From NCBI GenBank assembly GCA_024644595.1, contig JAHEHL010000010.1:62001-126000 (forward strand): a stretch of DNA of 64,000 nucleotides. The letters are read 5' to 3'. Both the position numbers and the translations under genes were made by a program. Each line of letters opens with the position of its first letter. Within the stretch, counting starts at the first letter, position 1. The notes under the pieces were generated by a model that worked only from the letters and a program-made list of their open reading frames with translations, was not told where the DNA came from and made no database searches. Source of the DNA: Porticoccaceae bacterium (GTDB lineage Bacteria; Pseudomonadota; Gammaproteobacteria; Pseudomonadales; Porticoccaceae). Positions 49,598-58,817 of the stretch are shown one piece after another.

Positions 49598-50098
49598 CTA
49601 GTGTGCAACCTGCTCCGAGTGATTCTTTCTTAACCAGCGCATCTGTAAAGCAGTGGCCACTAAAAAGATCAGCAAAAATGCCTGGTGAAAACCCGCCAGC
49701 AACGGATCTTCAAAAGAATCAATAAATGGATCGCCCAGCGGCAGCCGCCGCAGGAAGTCGGTGATCGCTGGAATCATATGGAACAGGAGTGTGCTCGAGT
49801 AGCCCAGTGCCTGAAAGTAGATGGAAAAACGCCCAAACCACTTAAACTTTTCCATAACAATACCACCGCTAACCGCCACCAGCGTTAACACCGCCAGCCA
49901 GTGAGCAATGCCAAAGCCGCCCTGGTTGTATATTCCCAATGCTGACCCGGCCACGACAATAGTCATTAACACATAGAGTTTCCCTGACTTACTGGCGAGG
50001 GAAATCATCTTGTATTTAAACAATGAGTAAAACGCAGTGACCAATGCCACCATTCCAAGGATGGTGTGAAACCAGCCCAGTAATGTCATCTCGGGCAT
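49598..50098 (-). CDS. Conserved inner-membrane protein, 166 residues
   Basis: I do not recognise a named family. The sequence shows about four to five hydrophobic segments (LGWFHTILGMVALVTAFYSLF, LYVLMTIVVAGSALGI, WLAVLTLVAVSGGIVM, FHQAFLLIFLVATALQM) and a histidine-bearing first helix and centre (WFHTI, LLFHMIP, GFHQAF), which might hold haem or metal (speculation). AGAGGAAAT precedes the ATG. It lies 30 nt downstream of the MDR reductase and is probably in its operon. Confidence 0.8.
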   Translation of the reverse strand: MPEMTLLGWFHTILGMVALVTAFYSLFKYKMISLASKSGKLYVLMTIVVAGSALGIYNQGGFGIAHWLAVLTLVAVSGGIVMEKFKWFGRFSIYFQALGYSSTLLFHMIPAITDFLRRLPLGDPFIDSFEDPLLAGFHQAFLLIFLVATALQMRWLRKNHSEQVAH

Positions 50099-50128
50099 AT
50101 TTATTTCCTCTTATAAAATTGTGACAAA

Positions 50129-51265
50129 TTATTTATGCGGGTTAACCAGATACTTCTCACCGGTAGCCTGTTTTGCGTAGCCTCTAATAACCTCTGGCTG
50201 CAGCATTTCCGCAAACGAGATTTCCTGCGTGTAATGGCTAGCGAAGGTTGTATGAATCTCTGCGGCTACGCGCTGGCGCATTTGTCCGAATCGTTCCATG
50301 CCGATACGGCCAATCATTGGTGTCAGCAACCAACCGCCAAGACCCCATTGCATACCAAAGGAACGGTTTAAAATAGTTGGCGACATATCCAGCCCACCAT
50401 AGATATACACCTGCTTGTAGGTATCTGAACCATAGCGGCTGTATTCGGTGGCCGTCTTATTGGCAGCAATTTCCATGGCCGCCAGAATTTGACCGGGCAG
50501 TTTGCCGCCATTGCCACCACCTGTGGCATCAAAGCCAAGGGTACAGCCCGTGGCAACCAGCGCATCGACCAGATCGTTCATAAAGCTATCGGCACTGGTA
50601 TCACAGATATACTCTGCACCCAGCTTTTTAAGGGTTGCGACCTGCTCAGGTTTTCTAACTACATTGACCAGTGGTACTCCGTCATCCTGACAGATCTTCA
50701 CTAGCATCTGGCCAAGATTTGAAGCTGCGGCTGTGTTCAGAATGGCTGTGTGGTTTTCCATTCGCATGGTTTCGACAAAGGCGAGCGCAGTTAGCGGGTT
50801 TACAAAAGAAGACGCGGCCTCCATTGAGGTAGTGCCCTCATTCATTACCAGGCAGCTCTGGGCAGGCACACAGCGATACTGGCTGTACATGGCGCCACCC
50901 GCCACACCAACGGTTTTGCCGATCAAGTGCTTCGCATTGGCTCCGGCATCGATCACCACACCGCCACCTTCATTGCCTACCTGCATAGACTGATCCATTC
51001 TTGGTTTCATAGTGCCCATCAGCGCGGGATGAATTTTGATTGAGGTCACAGTCTCGTCGCCTTCGCCGACAACAGTCATGCTATCCAGATCGGCTGCAAA
51101 GCTAATCAGCAGGCCAAGGTCAGAGGGATTAATGGGAGAGGCTTCGATTTTTAGAAGCACATCATTGTCGCCTGGAACCGGCCGTTCTGCATTAAAAATG
51201 GATAGTTCTAATATGCCCTCGCTGGTGAGCGTCGAGCGTATTTCTTTTGAGCGGTTATCAGACAT
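50129..51265 (-). CDS. Zinc-free MDR oxidoreductase (quinone reductase-like)
   Basis: A 378-residue member of the medium-chain dehydrogenase/reductase superfamily without the catalytic-zinc cysteine or GHE ligand set; only the fold remains (IEASPINPSDLGLL, NEGGGVVIDAG, FVNPLTALAFVETM, AAASNLGQMLVKIC). This puts it among quinone reductase or enoyl reductase-like proteins that use NADPH. Substrate unknown. A strong ribosome site, AAGGGGAGAG, precedes the ATG. The 166-residue membrane protein follows 30 nt later. Confidence 0.83.
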   Translation of the reverse strand: MSDNRSKEIRSTLTSEGILELSIFNAERPVPGDNDVLLKIEASPINPSDLGLLISFAADLDSMTVVGEGDETVTSIKIHPALMGTMKPRMDQSMQVGNEGGGVVIDAGANAKHLIGKTVGVAGGAMYSQYRCVPAQSCLVMNEGTTSMEAASSFVNPLTALAFVETMRMENHTAILNTAAASNLGQMLVKICQDDGVPLVNVVRKPEQVATLKKLGAEYICDTSADSFMNDLVDALVATGCTLGFDATGGGNGGKLPGQILAAMEIAANKTATEYSRYGSDTYKQVYIYGGLDMSPTILNRSFGMQWGLGGWLLTPMIGRIGMERFGQMRQRVAAEIHTTFASHYTQEISFAEMLQPEVIRGYAKQATGEKYLVNPHK

Positions 51266-51561
51266 TGCTTCTCTCCCCTTAGATGGTAGGTCCTGAAGTT
51301 GACCCTTAATTGATTTTCGGTATGGTATGGTTGGACATGTCGATTATACAAGTAGTTACTAAAATCATACTGATATAGAAGCGCAGGCAATGACCTAAAG
51401 AAAAGCTCGGTGGGCAATGCGTTAAGCCTGATCGGCTGCAAATGGAGCAGAGTTAATCACGACATGATGCAATCTATCTCCGAAGATAATTAGTTGAAAT
51501 AAGCAGAGCGAGAGAGCGCACAGCGAACGGACTGTGCGATTAAACAAAACACAGTCCATGC
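51266..51561. other. Intergenic region between MDR gene and ABC permease
   Basis: About 296 nt without a convincing gene. It holds CGCACAG-N8-CTGTGCG (51517-51538), a 7-bp stem just after the exporter permease stop, but without a T-run. No promoter is clear. Confidence 0.4.
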
Positions 51562-52797
51562 TTATTCATAGCGCAGGGCATCTATCGGGTCCAGATTTGC
51601 CGCCTTGGCGGCGGGTATAATTCCGAATAAAAGACCAATGCCCGCACTGAAGCCAAACGACAGTAAAATAGCCCATAGGGGGACGGCAGCAGGTGGCAAG
51701 TCAGTTGCAATACTGATCAATGAGCCCGCACCAAACCCCAGTAGAAGTCCGATAAGGCCGCCCAGTAAACAGAGGAATACGGCCTCAATTAAAAACTGTA
51801 GCAAGATATCAAAACGCGTCGCTCCCAAAGCCTTCTGAATGCCTATCTCGCGGGTGCGCTCGGTCACCGACACCAGCATGATATTCATAATGCCAATGCC
51901 GCCAACCAGAAGCGAAATGCCGACAATACCGCCCAGCACTACGGTGGTGCTACCAATGATTTGGTTAAAGGTATCGAGCATTTGATCCGCTGTAGCAATC
52001 TTAAAATCGTCGGCAGTATCTTTGCCGAGTTTGTGGTTGCGACGCAGCACGTTTTTAATATGTTGTTTGACCTGGCTTATAGTAGCCATATCGTCCACTT
52101 GCAGGCTAATAGATATATTTGGTTCCTCGGCGCCGCCGAGTAATGCGCGAGTGGTGCTGTAGGGCAGCAGAATAAAATCATCTTGATCAAAGCCAAAAAG
52201 TTTGCCGCGCTTCTCGGCGATACCTATTACCTTGAACCATTCGCCGGAGACGCTAAGGTGCTGCCCGATGGGATCGCCTTTAATATCCAGCTTATTGATA
52301 ATCGAGGGTCCCAGCACTGCTACCCGACGCCGGCTTTTGTCATCACTGAGGTTAAAAAAACGTCCGAAATCTGGGTAGACCGCATAGAGCTTTTGGTAGG
52401 TTGAAGCCGTGCCTATCACCATGGTGGCTGTGGACTGGCCACGGTAGGCAGCTACTGCGTTGGGGCCAAACACTCTGACGGTGGGTGTTACATTGCTGAT
52501 GCCTTTTACATGGTGTTTGATCTCGAGAAAATCTTCATAGTCAATTTTGGCTGTGACACCTTGCAAACGGGCCTTGCGCGGGGTGTAGGGTTCAATGTTG
52601 ATAACATTGGTGCCCATGCCATCGAACTGCTGAGAGATGCTGGCGCTAAATCCCTGCACCACAGAGACTACCGCAATTACCGAGGCAACACCGATAATAA
52701 TACCCAATGTGGTCAGGAAGCTGCGGAAGCCATGAGCGAAGATTGATTGCCCTGCGGAGCGAGTGCCCTCCATAATTTTAAAGCTTAGCTTAGCCAT
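51562..52797 (-). CDS. MacB-type ABC transporter permease
   Basis: A 411-residue inner-membrane permease of the MacB/FtsX class. Seen: first membrane segment after GFRSFLTTLGIIIGVASVIAV (about 22-45), a long periplasmic domain, and three C-terminal membrane segments with ERTREIGIQKALGA before them. It lacks its own ATPase domain, which is in the preceding gene and overlaps by 8 nt. Such systems move substrates from the periplasm outward by mechanical coupling, e.g. peptides or lipoproteins. Substrate unknown. TolC is not in the window. Confidence 0.9.
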   Translation of the reverse strand: MAKLSFKIMEGTRSAGQSIFAHGFRSFLTTLGIIIGVASVIAVVSVVQGFSASISQQFDGMGTNVINIEPYTPRKARLQGVTAKIDYEDFLEIKHHVKGISNVTPTVRVFGPNAVAAYRGQSTATMVIGTASTYQKLYAVYPDFGRFFNLSDDKSRRRVAVLGPSIINKLDIKGDPIGQHLSVSGEWFKVIGIAEKRGKLFGFDQDDFILLPYSTTRALLGGAEEPNISISLQVDDMATISQVKQHIKNVLRRNHKLGKDTADDFKIATADQMLDTFNQIIGSTTVVLGGIVGISLLVGGIGIMNIMLVSVTERTREIGIQKALGATRFDILLQFLIEAVFLCLLGGLIGLLLGFGAGSLISIATDLPPAAVPLWAILLSFGFSAGIGLLFGIIPAAKAANLDPIDALRYE

Positions 52798-53515
52798 GGG
52801 CGTTACTCCCGACAGCGGGGAGTGGGTTCATGGCATCGCCAATCAGGCGTCCATCTCTCAGGGTAATCACCCGGCGACAACGATCTGCAATCTCCTGCTC
52901 ATGGGTCACGATAATCAAGGTCTGACCATCCAGATGGAGTTGATCGAACAGTGCCATAATTTCGATAGTAGTGGCTGAATCGAGGTTACCTGTGGGCTCG
53001 TCAGCCAGCAGAATAGCTGGTTTGGTAACCAGTGCCCGCGCGATGGCAACCCGTTGGCGTTGACCGCCGGACAGCTGATTAGGAACATGGCTTATACGAT
53101 CCTGCAGTCCCACCATGGCCAGAGCGTCCTGAGCCTGCTTTTTGCGCTCGGCGAGTGGTGTGCCTCTGTAAATCAGTGGTTGCATAACATTTTGCAGTGC
53201 TGATGCGCGGGGTAGCAGGTTGAAGTTCTGAAAGATAAAGCCAATCTCACGATTGCGAATCTGGGCCAGCTTGTTCTCTTCCAGAGTGGCAATATTGGTG
53301 CCCTTGAGACGGTATTCACCGTCGCTGGGATAATCCAGGCAGCCCAATAGATTCATTAGAGTCGATTTGCCAGAGCCTGAGGAGCCGACTATCGCGATAT
53401 AGTCATTGAGATGAATATCCAAATCAATTTCATTTAGAGCATAAAAGCCTTCACTGCCCATCATGTAATGTTTAGCAATATTTCTCAGTTCAATAATGGT
53501 TTCCTGAGAGCTCAT
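52790..53515 (-). CDS. ABC transporter ATP-binding protein (MacB/LolD class)
   Basis: The 241-residue ATPase that powers the MacB-type permease. Seen: Walker A VGSSGSGKSTLMNLLG (about 41), Q-loop FIFQNFNLLP, the ABC signature LSGGQRQRVAIARAL and Walker B ILLADEPTGNLD, followed by the H-loop IVTHEQEIADRC. The ATG overlaps the stop of the adaptor gene by 4 nt and the gene overlaps the permease by 8 nt, so the three are translated as a unit. Confidence 0.95.
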   Translation of the reverse strand: MSSQETIIELRNIAKHYMMGSEGFYALNEIDLDIHLNDYIAIVGSSGSGKSTLMNLLGCLDYPSDGEYRLKGTNIATLEENKLAQIRNREIGFIFQNFNLLPRASALQNVMQPLIYRGTPLAERKKQAQDALAMVGLQDRISHVPNQLSGGQRQRVAIARALVTKPAILLADEPTGNLDSATTIEIMALFDQLHLDGQTLIIVTHEQEIADRCRRVITLRDGRLIGDAMNPLPAVGSNAHG

Positions 53516-54744
53516 TGTTGATCTTTCTCGATCTCTCTTACAGCCGAGCCATCTTTGATCTTGCTCAGCATCCGTGCTGGACCGGTAATCACCTGATCTC
53601 CAACCTCTACCCCGGAAATAATTTCCTGTAGCTGATCATTGGAAATGCCCAGCTCGACTTCACGCTTTACCGCCTGACCATTTCGCATAACAAAAACAAT
53701 ACTTTTGCTCTTGCTTTCGCTACCGCTGCTAATGGACAGAGAGTCACTGTTTTGTTCCGTATTCAGATTGGTTTCATCGCTGTTCTCATCCTCAAATACA
53801 ACGGCTTCTATGGGAACGGCCACTGTGTCGCCTTTCATATTGGTATAAATTTCTGCTCGGCAGCTCATACCCGGACGAATGGCGACATCCACACTTGCAT
53901 CGAGGAGTATTTTCACTGTGAAGCTCAAGCCCTGACGACGATCAGTGCGTTTGGCTGAGGTGGCAATGGTCTGTACTACACCGCTGAGGGCAGTATCCGG
54001 AAAGGCTACTGCATAGATATCCGCTCGTTGATTCAGTTCGATGTTGGCTATGTCTGCCTCATCGACTTCGACCTCGACAAGAATTGACGAAGGGTCTGCC
54101 ACAGTGATCAGATTGGAGCCGGCAATATTAGTCGTCCCGCTGATAGCAGTTTCCCCCACCTTGATATCTACAGATGTCGCAACGCCATTAATCGGTGATC
54201 GAAAAACCGTTTTATCGAGACGCTCCTGAGCTTTATCGAGAGTAGCTTGCGCCTGTCGCAGGGATTCTTCACGCGAGCGCAGATCAATCTTGGCCAGAGC
54301 ATACTGATTGTCGATTAGCTCAAAGGCATCATCACCAATCATTTTGCGTTCGTAGAGGTTGAGATTGCGTTGCCATTGCGAACTGATATTTTCCAGCTGC
54401 TTCTGCTGACGTTCGATAGCGATAGTTTGAATGCGGACATAGGCAGCCTGCTGTTCAACATCTGCAGTGAAGGTGCGTGGTTCAAGGCGCATTAAAATTT
54501 GCCCCTTCGTCACTGGGTCGCCCTCGTCAATGAGAACCTCGCTGACTTGACCAATAACCTCGGAGCGAAGCTGCACCTGTTGCTTATAAATCAGCGTTCC
54601 CGAGGCGAGAATGGAGCTCTTAATGTCCTGTATTTCGGCCTGCGTAACGTTGATCTGCAATGCCTCACTGGAGCCGATGCTCTTGAAATAGGCCAGCGCC
54701 ACCAGGGCGATGACCACGCCCAAAATAATGAGATTTTTCTTCAT
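53512..54744 (-). CDS. HlyD/MacA-type periplasmic adaptor with Ser/Asp/Glu-rich insert
   Basis: A 410-residue membrane-fusion protein with an N-terminal membrane anchor (LIILGVVIALVALAYF), the biotinyl-lipoyl halves (VSEVLIDEGDPVTKGQILMRLE and FRSPINGVATSVDIKVGETA) and a helical hairpin. It links the ABC pump to an outer-membrane channel. An unusual insert at about 318-350 (EDENSDETNLNTEQNSDSLS...) is acidic, polar and low complexity, unlike the MacA I know. Co-translated with the ATPase gene. Confidence 0.88.
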   Translation of the reverse strand: MKKNLIILGVVIALVALAYFKSIGSSEALQINVTQAEIQDIKSSILASGTLIYKQQVQLRSEVIGQVSEVLIDEGDPVTKGQILMRLEPRTFTADVEQQAAYVRIQTIAIERQQKQLENISSQWQRNLNLYERKMIGDDAFELIDNQYALAKIDLRSREESLRQAQATLDKAQERLDKTVFRSPINGVATSVDIKVGETAISGTTNIAGSNLITVADPSSILVEVEVDEADIANIELNQRADIYAVAFPDTALSGVVQTIATSAKRTDRRQGLSFTVKILLDASVDVAIRPGMSCRAEIYTNMKGDTVAVPIEAVVFEDENSDETNLNTEQNSDSLSISSGSESKSKSIVFVMRNGQAVKREVELGISNDQLQEIISGVEVGDQVITGPARMLSKIKDGSAVREIEKDQQ

Positions 54745-54761
54745 GTGTGTATGCTTTTTTT

Positions 54762-55475
54762 TCAGGAGCTGAACAGAATGGAAAGTGCCCAGGCGCCATA
54801 AATCAGAGCGAAGGGCGCAGTAGCAATCATGGCAGATTTTTTGATGTTATACCCCAGCCACGACTGCAGGCCCATAGCAATCAAGGCAATACTCCAAAAC
54901 ATCAGGATATCCAATCCAGTTAAAAATCCGAACCACGCACTGGAGGCATCAACACCGAAGATCAGGCTGTTGAGTGTAGTGACACCTATATCCTCGAGCG
55001 CAATCATACCAGTGGTCGAAAACATCAGCATAAGGATAGACAACAAGGCTGCCACTACATGGGGCATGCTGATCCACCAGCTAAAGCCAAACCAAGCTCC
55101 AAAGCCATAATTGTCACCAGCGTTGAGTTTGGTCACTATCATCAGATAAAGCGCCAGAATGGCGTTCATAACCACCAGACTAAGGCTGCCACCGATAGTC
55201 GTAGACCAGAGCAAGGGCGTCTTGGTGAAGTAGTCAGAAACCGCTTGCAGCTCCTCATCACTCATATCTTTGTTTAGTGCCATTTGGTCGACCATGGTTT
55301 CCTTTAGCCAAGCGAAGTCGACGTTGGCAAAATAGTAGAGAAACAAGCCGACCAGGCTGCCGGTGCAAAGGACAAATGGTACGAGCCACCAGCCTTTTTT
55401 ATCTTTTACCGTCTCCAGGGCAGTTACGGGAGAAATCAGCATATCAAGGCTGGCGTAAAGAGGATTGGTGGACAT
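54762..55475 (-). CDS. YIP1-family membrane protein
   Basis: A 237-residue membrane protein with a Yip1-type domain and about five membrane segments; the start MSTNPLYASLDMLISPVTALETVKDKKGWW is typical. Function in bacteria is not known. It is 17 nt upstream of the adaptor gene and so is the first gene of the exporter operon, which suggests a role in that export or in envelope stress (inference). AAAGGA precedes the ATG by about 9 nt. Confidence 0.85.
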   Translation of the reverse strand: MSTNPLYASLDMLISPVTALETVKDKKGWWLVPFVLCTGSLVGLFLYYFANVDFAWLKETMVDQMALNKDMSDEELQAVSDYFTKTPLLWSTTIGGSLSLVVMNAILALYLMIVTKLNAGDNYGFGAWFGFSWWISMPHVVAALLSILMLMFSTTGMIALEDIGVTTLNSLIFGVDASSAWFGFLTGLDILMFWSIALIAMGLQSWLGYNIKKSAMIATAPFALIYGAWALSILFSS

Positions 55476-55548
55476 GGTAATGAATCCTTTATGGTTATTG
55501 GTGTAAATCTATCGCGCAATGAGTTGTTACTAAAGCTTAGGCAAACAC

Positions 55549-57156
55549 TTAATCTTTGGTTAACAGTGCTTTCATCAGTGATAAGGCCATTAACGCCATC
55601 ACAATTGAAAAAGGCAGGGCGCCGATAATCATCACCGAGCGCAGCGCATCCATTCCTCCAGCCGCCAACAGAACTCCGATAAGGCATGAAAATATAATGC
55701 CCCAGATGATCACATGTTTTGGGCTTTTGTGATTTTGATTGCCGCCAGAGGCGAGGGTGTTGATGATCAGAATTCCTGAGTCCGCTGAAGTGACTAAAAA
55801 AGTGAGCAGCAGAACAACAATTACCAGCGAAAGTGCGACTGCCAGTTTTGGAGAGAGGATCAGGTTAATTGTGGCAAACAGCTGGGCAGAGATATCTGCA
55901 TTGACAATCGCACCTTTGGCAATTCCGCTCAACTCCAGGTCAATGGCTGTGGCACCGATAAAGGTAAACCATACCAAGCAGATCAGTGATGGAATAATCA
56001 TCGCGCCGAGCACATACTCGCGAATGGTTCTGCCTTTGGATACTCGCGCTAAAAACAATCCGACAAATGGTGCGAAGGCGATCCACCATGCCCAGTAGAA
56101 AATCGACCATCCGCCTTGCCATTTTTGCAGTGCAGCCCCGGTCGAGGTTCCATCGTTTTGCCATACAGTAAATGACATCTCTGGCATCGCGATCAGATAG
56201 TCCCAAATAGCATAGAAAAAGGCTTTGAAGGCAAAAAAAGTAGCGCCAAACAAGATAAAGAAGGCAATCAAAAATACCGACAGCCCCATATTGATGTTTG
56301 ACAACCATTTGATCCCGCGCTGCAAACCTGACATGGCAGACAGACATGATGCTGTGACGATCACCATTAACCCCATTAACTGAGCCGTCAGAGTAGGCTT
56401 GCCGGCTTCATCAACCAACCAAGCAGCAGCGCTGATATTAAAGATTCCAGATGCCAGCTGAGATACGCCGTAGCCAATGGTCACACTGAGTCCGACAATG
56501 GTTGCGAGAATTGCAACAATATCCACCAAGTGTCCCAGCGGGCCCGACATGGCTCTGCCAAACAGGGGTTGCAGTGCACTGCGCATAGTCAACGGTAAAC
56601 CGCGGTTATAGGAGAGATAGCCAAGTGAGATGCCGACAACACCGTAGCAGGCCCAGGGAGTGAAGCCGTAGTGCAACATGGCCCACTTGTAGGCATTGCG
56701 CACATTGTCAGCATCCAAACCAGTCGACAGACCCTGGATCGTATCGGGATTGGAAGCGAAGTGAAAAATAGGTTCAGCAGTAGAATATGTCAACATGCCG
56801 ATACCGATACCTGCGCCAAACATCATCGACAACCAGGTGAAAAATGAAAACTCGGGACGGTCTTCGGGTTTGCCTAGTCGCACGCGGGCCGTGCGCGGCC
56901 AGAGACCCAACGTCAGACATACAATGGTGTAAAAAGCGGTGACCCAGATGTACCAGCCTCCAAAATTATTTGTCGACCAGTTCTGCGCGGCAAGAAGGAC
57001 TTTGCCCGCATTGGAGGGTGACGTTGCTACCCAGAGAATAAGAGCGCCAATAAACAGCTTGGGAAGTATTGCAATTGTGCGATTAAATCCACGGTAAAAT
57101 CCGGATTCTTGAGTGTTGATTCCTACATCTGATGTTGCCTGTTGTGAATCGTGCAA
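55549..57156 (-). CDS. BCCT-family betaine/carnitine/choline transporter
   Basis: A 535-residue secondary transporter for quaternary ammonium compounds, with twelve membrane segments. The family signature GGWSIFYWAWWIAFAPFVGLFLARVS is present, with the aromatic cage tryptophans. The start is a TTG, supported by AAGGGGAG about 7 nt upstream (no ATG fits). It lies on the same strand after the ALDH and Rieske genes, 203 nt downstream, so it may import their substrate. Which betaine it prefers cannot be told. Confidence 0.9.
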   Translation of the reverse strand: MHDSQQATSDVGINTQESGFYRGFNRTIAILPKLFIGALILWVATSPSNAGKVLLAAQNWSTNNFGGWYIWVTAFYTIVCLTLGLWPRTARVRLGKPEDRPEFSFFTWLSMMFGAGIGIGMLTYSTAEPIFHFASNPDTIQGLSTGLDADNVRNAYKWAMLHYGFTPWACYGVVGISLGYLSYNRGLPLTMRSALQPLFGRAMSGPLGHLVDIVAILATIVGLSVTIGYGVSQLASGIFNISAAAWLVDEAGKPTLTAQLMGLMVIVTASCLSAMSGLQRGIKWLSNINMGLSVFLIAFFILFGATFFAFKAFFYAIWDYLIAMPEMSFTVWQNDGTSTGAALQKWQGGWSIFYWAWWIAFAPFVGLFLARVSKGRTIREYVLGAMIIPSLICLVWFTFIGATAIDLELSGIAKGAIVNADISAQLFATINLILSPKLAVALSLVIVVLLLTFLVTSADSGILIINTLASGGNQNHKSPKHVIIWGIIFSCLIGVLLAAGGMDALRSVMIIGALPFSIVMALMALSLMKALLTKD

Positions 57157-57359
57157 AATGGCTCTCCCCTTAATATTGTGTAAATTCTCGGGCCTTTATC
57201 GACCTCTATTGCGTTGTCTTGTTTAGCTCTCTTGTTGGTTTGTATGTCGATTGCCTATGCCAATTGTTCAGGCTAATGGCTACGCGAGCCCTATGGTAGC
57301 ACTCATGGTAACACTAATTTCCCTGTCCCTCGCGTCTGGATCGGTCAGGTGCTCACCTG

Positions 57360-58817
57360 CTAGGGCTTGGTAACTCGCATGGCAATATTTTTGCTGCGCA
57401 CATAGCTGTAGAGCGCTTCCTGTCCCTTCTCGCGGCCAAATCCGGAAAGGCCTGTGCCACCAAACGGCGTTTCGATACCTCCGGCATACCATTCATTGAC
57501 AAATACTTGCCCCGCGATAAGAGCCTTTGAACCGCGCAGGCATCGACCGAGATCGCTACTGAAGATTCCTGCCACCAATCCATAATCGGTCGCATTGGCC
57601 AGATCCCAGGCTTGCTGTTCTGTGTCAAAGGGGGTAATCGCGATAACTGGACCAAATACTTCTTGTTGAAAAAGATTCATCGTTTCGCTGACATCACAGA
57701 ACACACTGGGCTGGAAGAAATAGCCGGGCAGTTCAGTCGGCACAGCGCCCCCAGTGACCAATGTGGCACCCTGCGCAATCGCTTGAGTGCAGTGATTCAA
57801 TACTTGCTGTTGTTGCGCCAGAGAGGCCAGCGGTGTGAGGTCGGCGTTATCGATTCCCGCGCCTATAGACAGCTCTTCTGCCAATATTTTCACGCGTTCG
57901 ATAACCTGCTCGTAGACAGATCTTTCAACCAACAATCGTGACATTGCCGAGCACACTTGGCCGGCATTAAAAAAGATTCCCCAGTAGACACTTTGAATCA
58001 ACTGGTTGAGATCAGCGTCGGCAAACACCACGGCGGCAGACTTGCCGCCAAGCTCCATAACCGAGGGTACAGCGCGTTCCGCCGCGGCGTGCAGAATTGA
58101 GCGGCCGGTTGGCACAGAGCCAGTAAAAACAATTTGATTGATATCTGGATGCGATACCAGCGCTCCGCCAATGGTCGGGCCATCGCCGCACAGAATGCTC
58201 AGCGCACCATTGGGCAGACCGGCTCGCTGGCAGGCCGTGGCCAGCCAGGTAATCGCCAGCGGGGTTAGCTCGGGCGACTTAACAATAACCGCATTACCGG
58301 CCGCCAGAGCCGGTGCCAGAGAGCGTGCGCAAATCGATACCGGGAAGTTCCACGGCACAATTTGTACCGATATTCCCTGCGGTTCATAGACCGTGTAGTC
58401 GACATAATTTGCTCCGAGGGGAATAGACGTTCCCTCGATTTTGTCGGCCATGCCGGCGTAATATTCAAAATAGCGCGCGGCTTCAGCCAGCTCGTCTTTT
58501 GCGTCTGTTAGACGTTTGCCATTTTCTAGTACCGCCAACTCCGCAGCCTGGTCAGAGATGGCGCGAATTTCATTAGCGATACGCAGCAGCAGGGCAGTTC
58601 GTTCGGCTGGCCGGCAGTCACTCAACAGACCCTTATTGACACATTCCCGAGCCGCCTGCACAGCCTTTTCGACATCCTCGAGTCCGGCGTTGGCGATGCT
58701 TGCAAACACCGCCCCGGTGGCTGGATTTTCAACCATCAGTATTTCACTGCTGTCGACCCATTGGCCGGCAATAAAATTTTTCCAGTGATTGCGTTGCGAG
58801 CTGCTGGTTTGGGTCAT
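57360..58817 (-). CDS. Aldehyde dehydrogenase, betaine-aldehyde-type
   Basis: A 485-residue NAD(P)-dependent aldehyde dehydrogenase. Seen: PWNFPVSICARSLAPAL, the catalytic Glu in MELGGKSAAVVF, the catalytic Cys in FFNAGQVCSAMSRLLV and the C-terminal PFGGTGLSGFGREKG. The ORF track starts at 58856; I chose the ATG at 58817, whose ATGA overlaps the stop of the Rieske oxygenase gene by 4 nt. That coupling suggests it oxidises an aldehyde formed from a methylated or quaternary amine, betaine aldehyde being one candidate. Confidence 0.88.
   Translation of the reverse strand: MTQTSSSQRNHWKNFIAGQWVDSSEILMVENPATGAVFASIANAGLEDVEKAVQAARECVNKGLLSDCRPAERTALLLRIANEIRAISDQAAELAVLENGKRLTDAKDELAEAARYFEYYAGMADKIEGTSIPLGANYVDYTVYEPQGISVQIVPWNFPVSICARSLAPALAAGNAVIVKSPELTPLAITWLATACQRAGLPNGALSILCGDGPTIGGALVSHPDINQIVFTGSVPTGRSILHAAAERAVPSVMELGGKSAAVVFADADLNQLIQSVYWGIFFNAGQVCSAMSRLLVERSVYEQVIERVKILAEELSIGAGIDNADLTPLASLAQQQQVLNHCTQAIAQGATLVTGGAVPTELPGYFFQPSVFCDVSETMNLFQQEVFGPVIAITPFDTEQQAWDLANATDYGLVAGIFSSDLGRCLRGSKALIAGQVFVNEWYAGGIETPFGGTGLSGFGREKGQEALYSYVRSKNIAMRVTKP

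Noticed and set aside
51208-51441. 77-codon minus-strand ORF upstream of the MDR gene
   Set aside because: Overlaps the MDR gene start region in another frame and shows no domain pattern.
51517-51538. CGCACAG-N8-CTGTGCG as a terminator after the ABC permease
   Set aside because: Stem is good, but there is no T-run on the minus strand, so a terminator call is not justified.
57346-57359. Palindrome CAGGTGCTCACCTG after the ALDH gene
   Set aside because: Two-base loop and no T-run; it is a short dyad with no further support.
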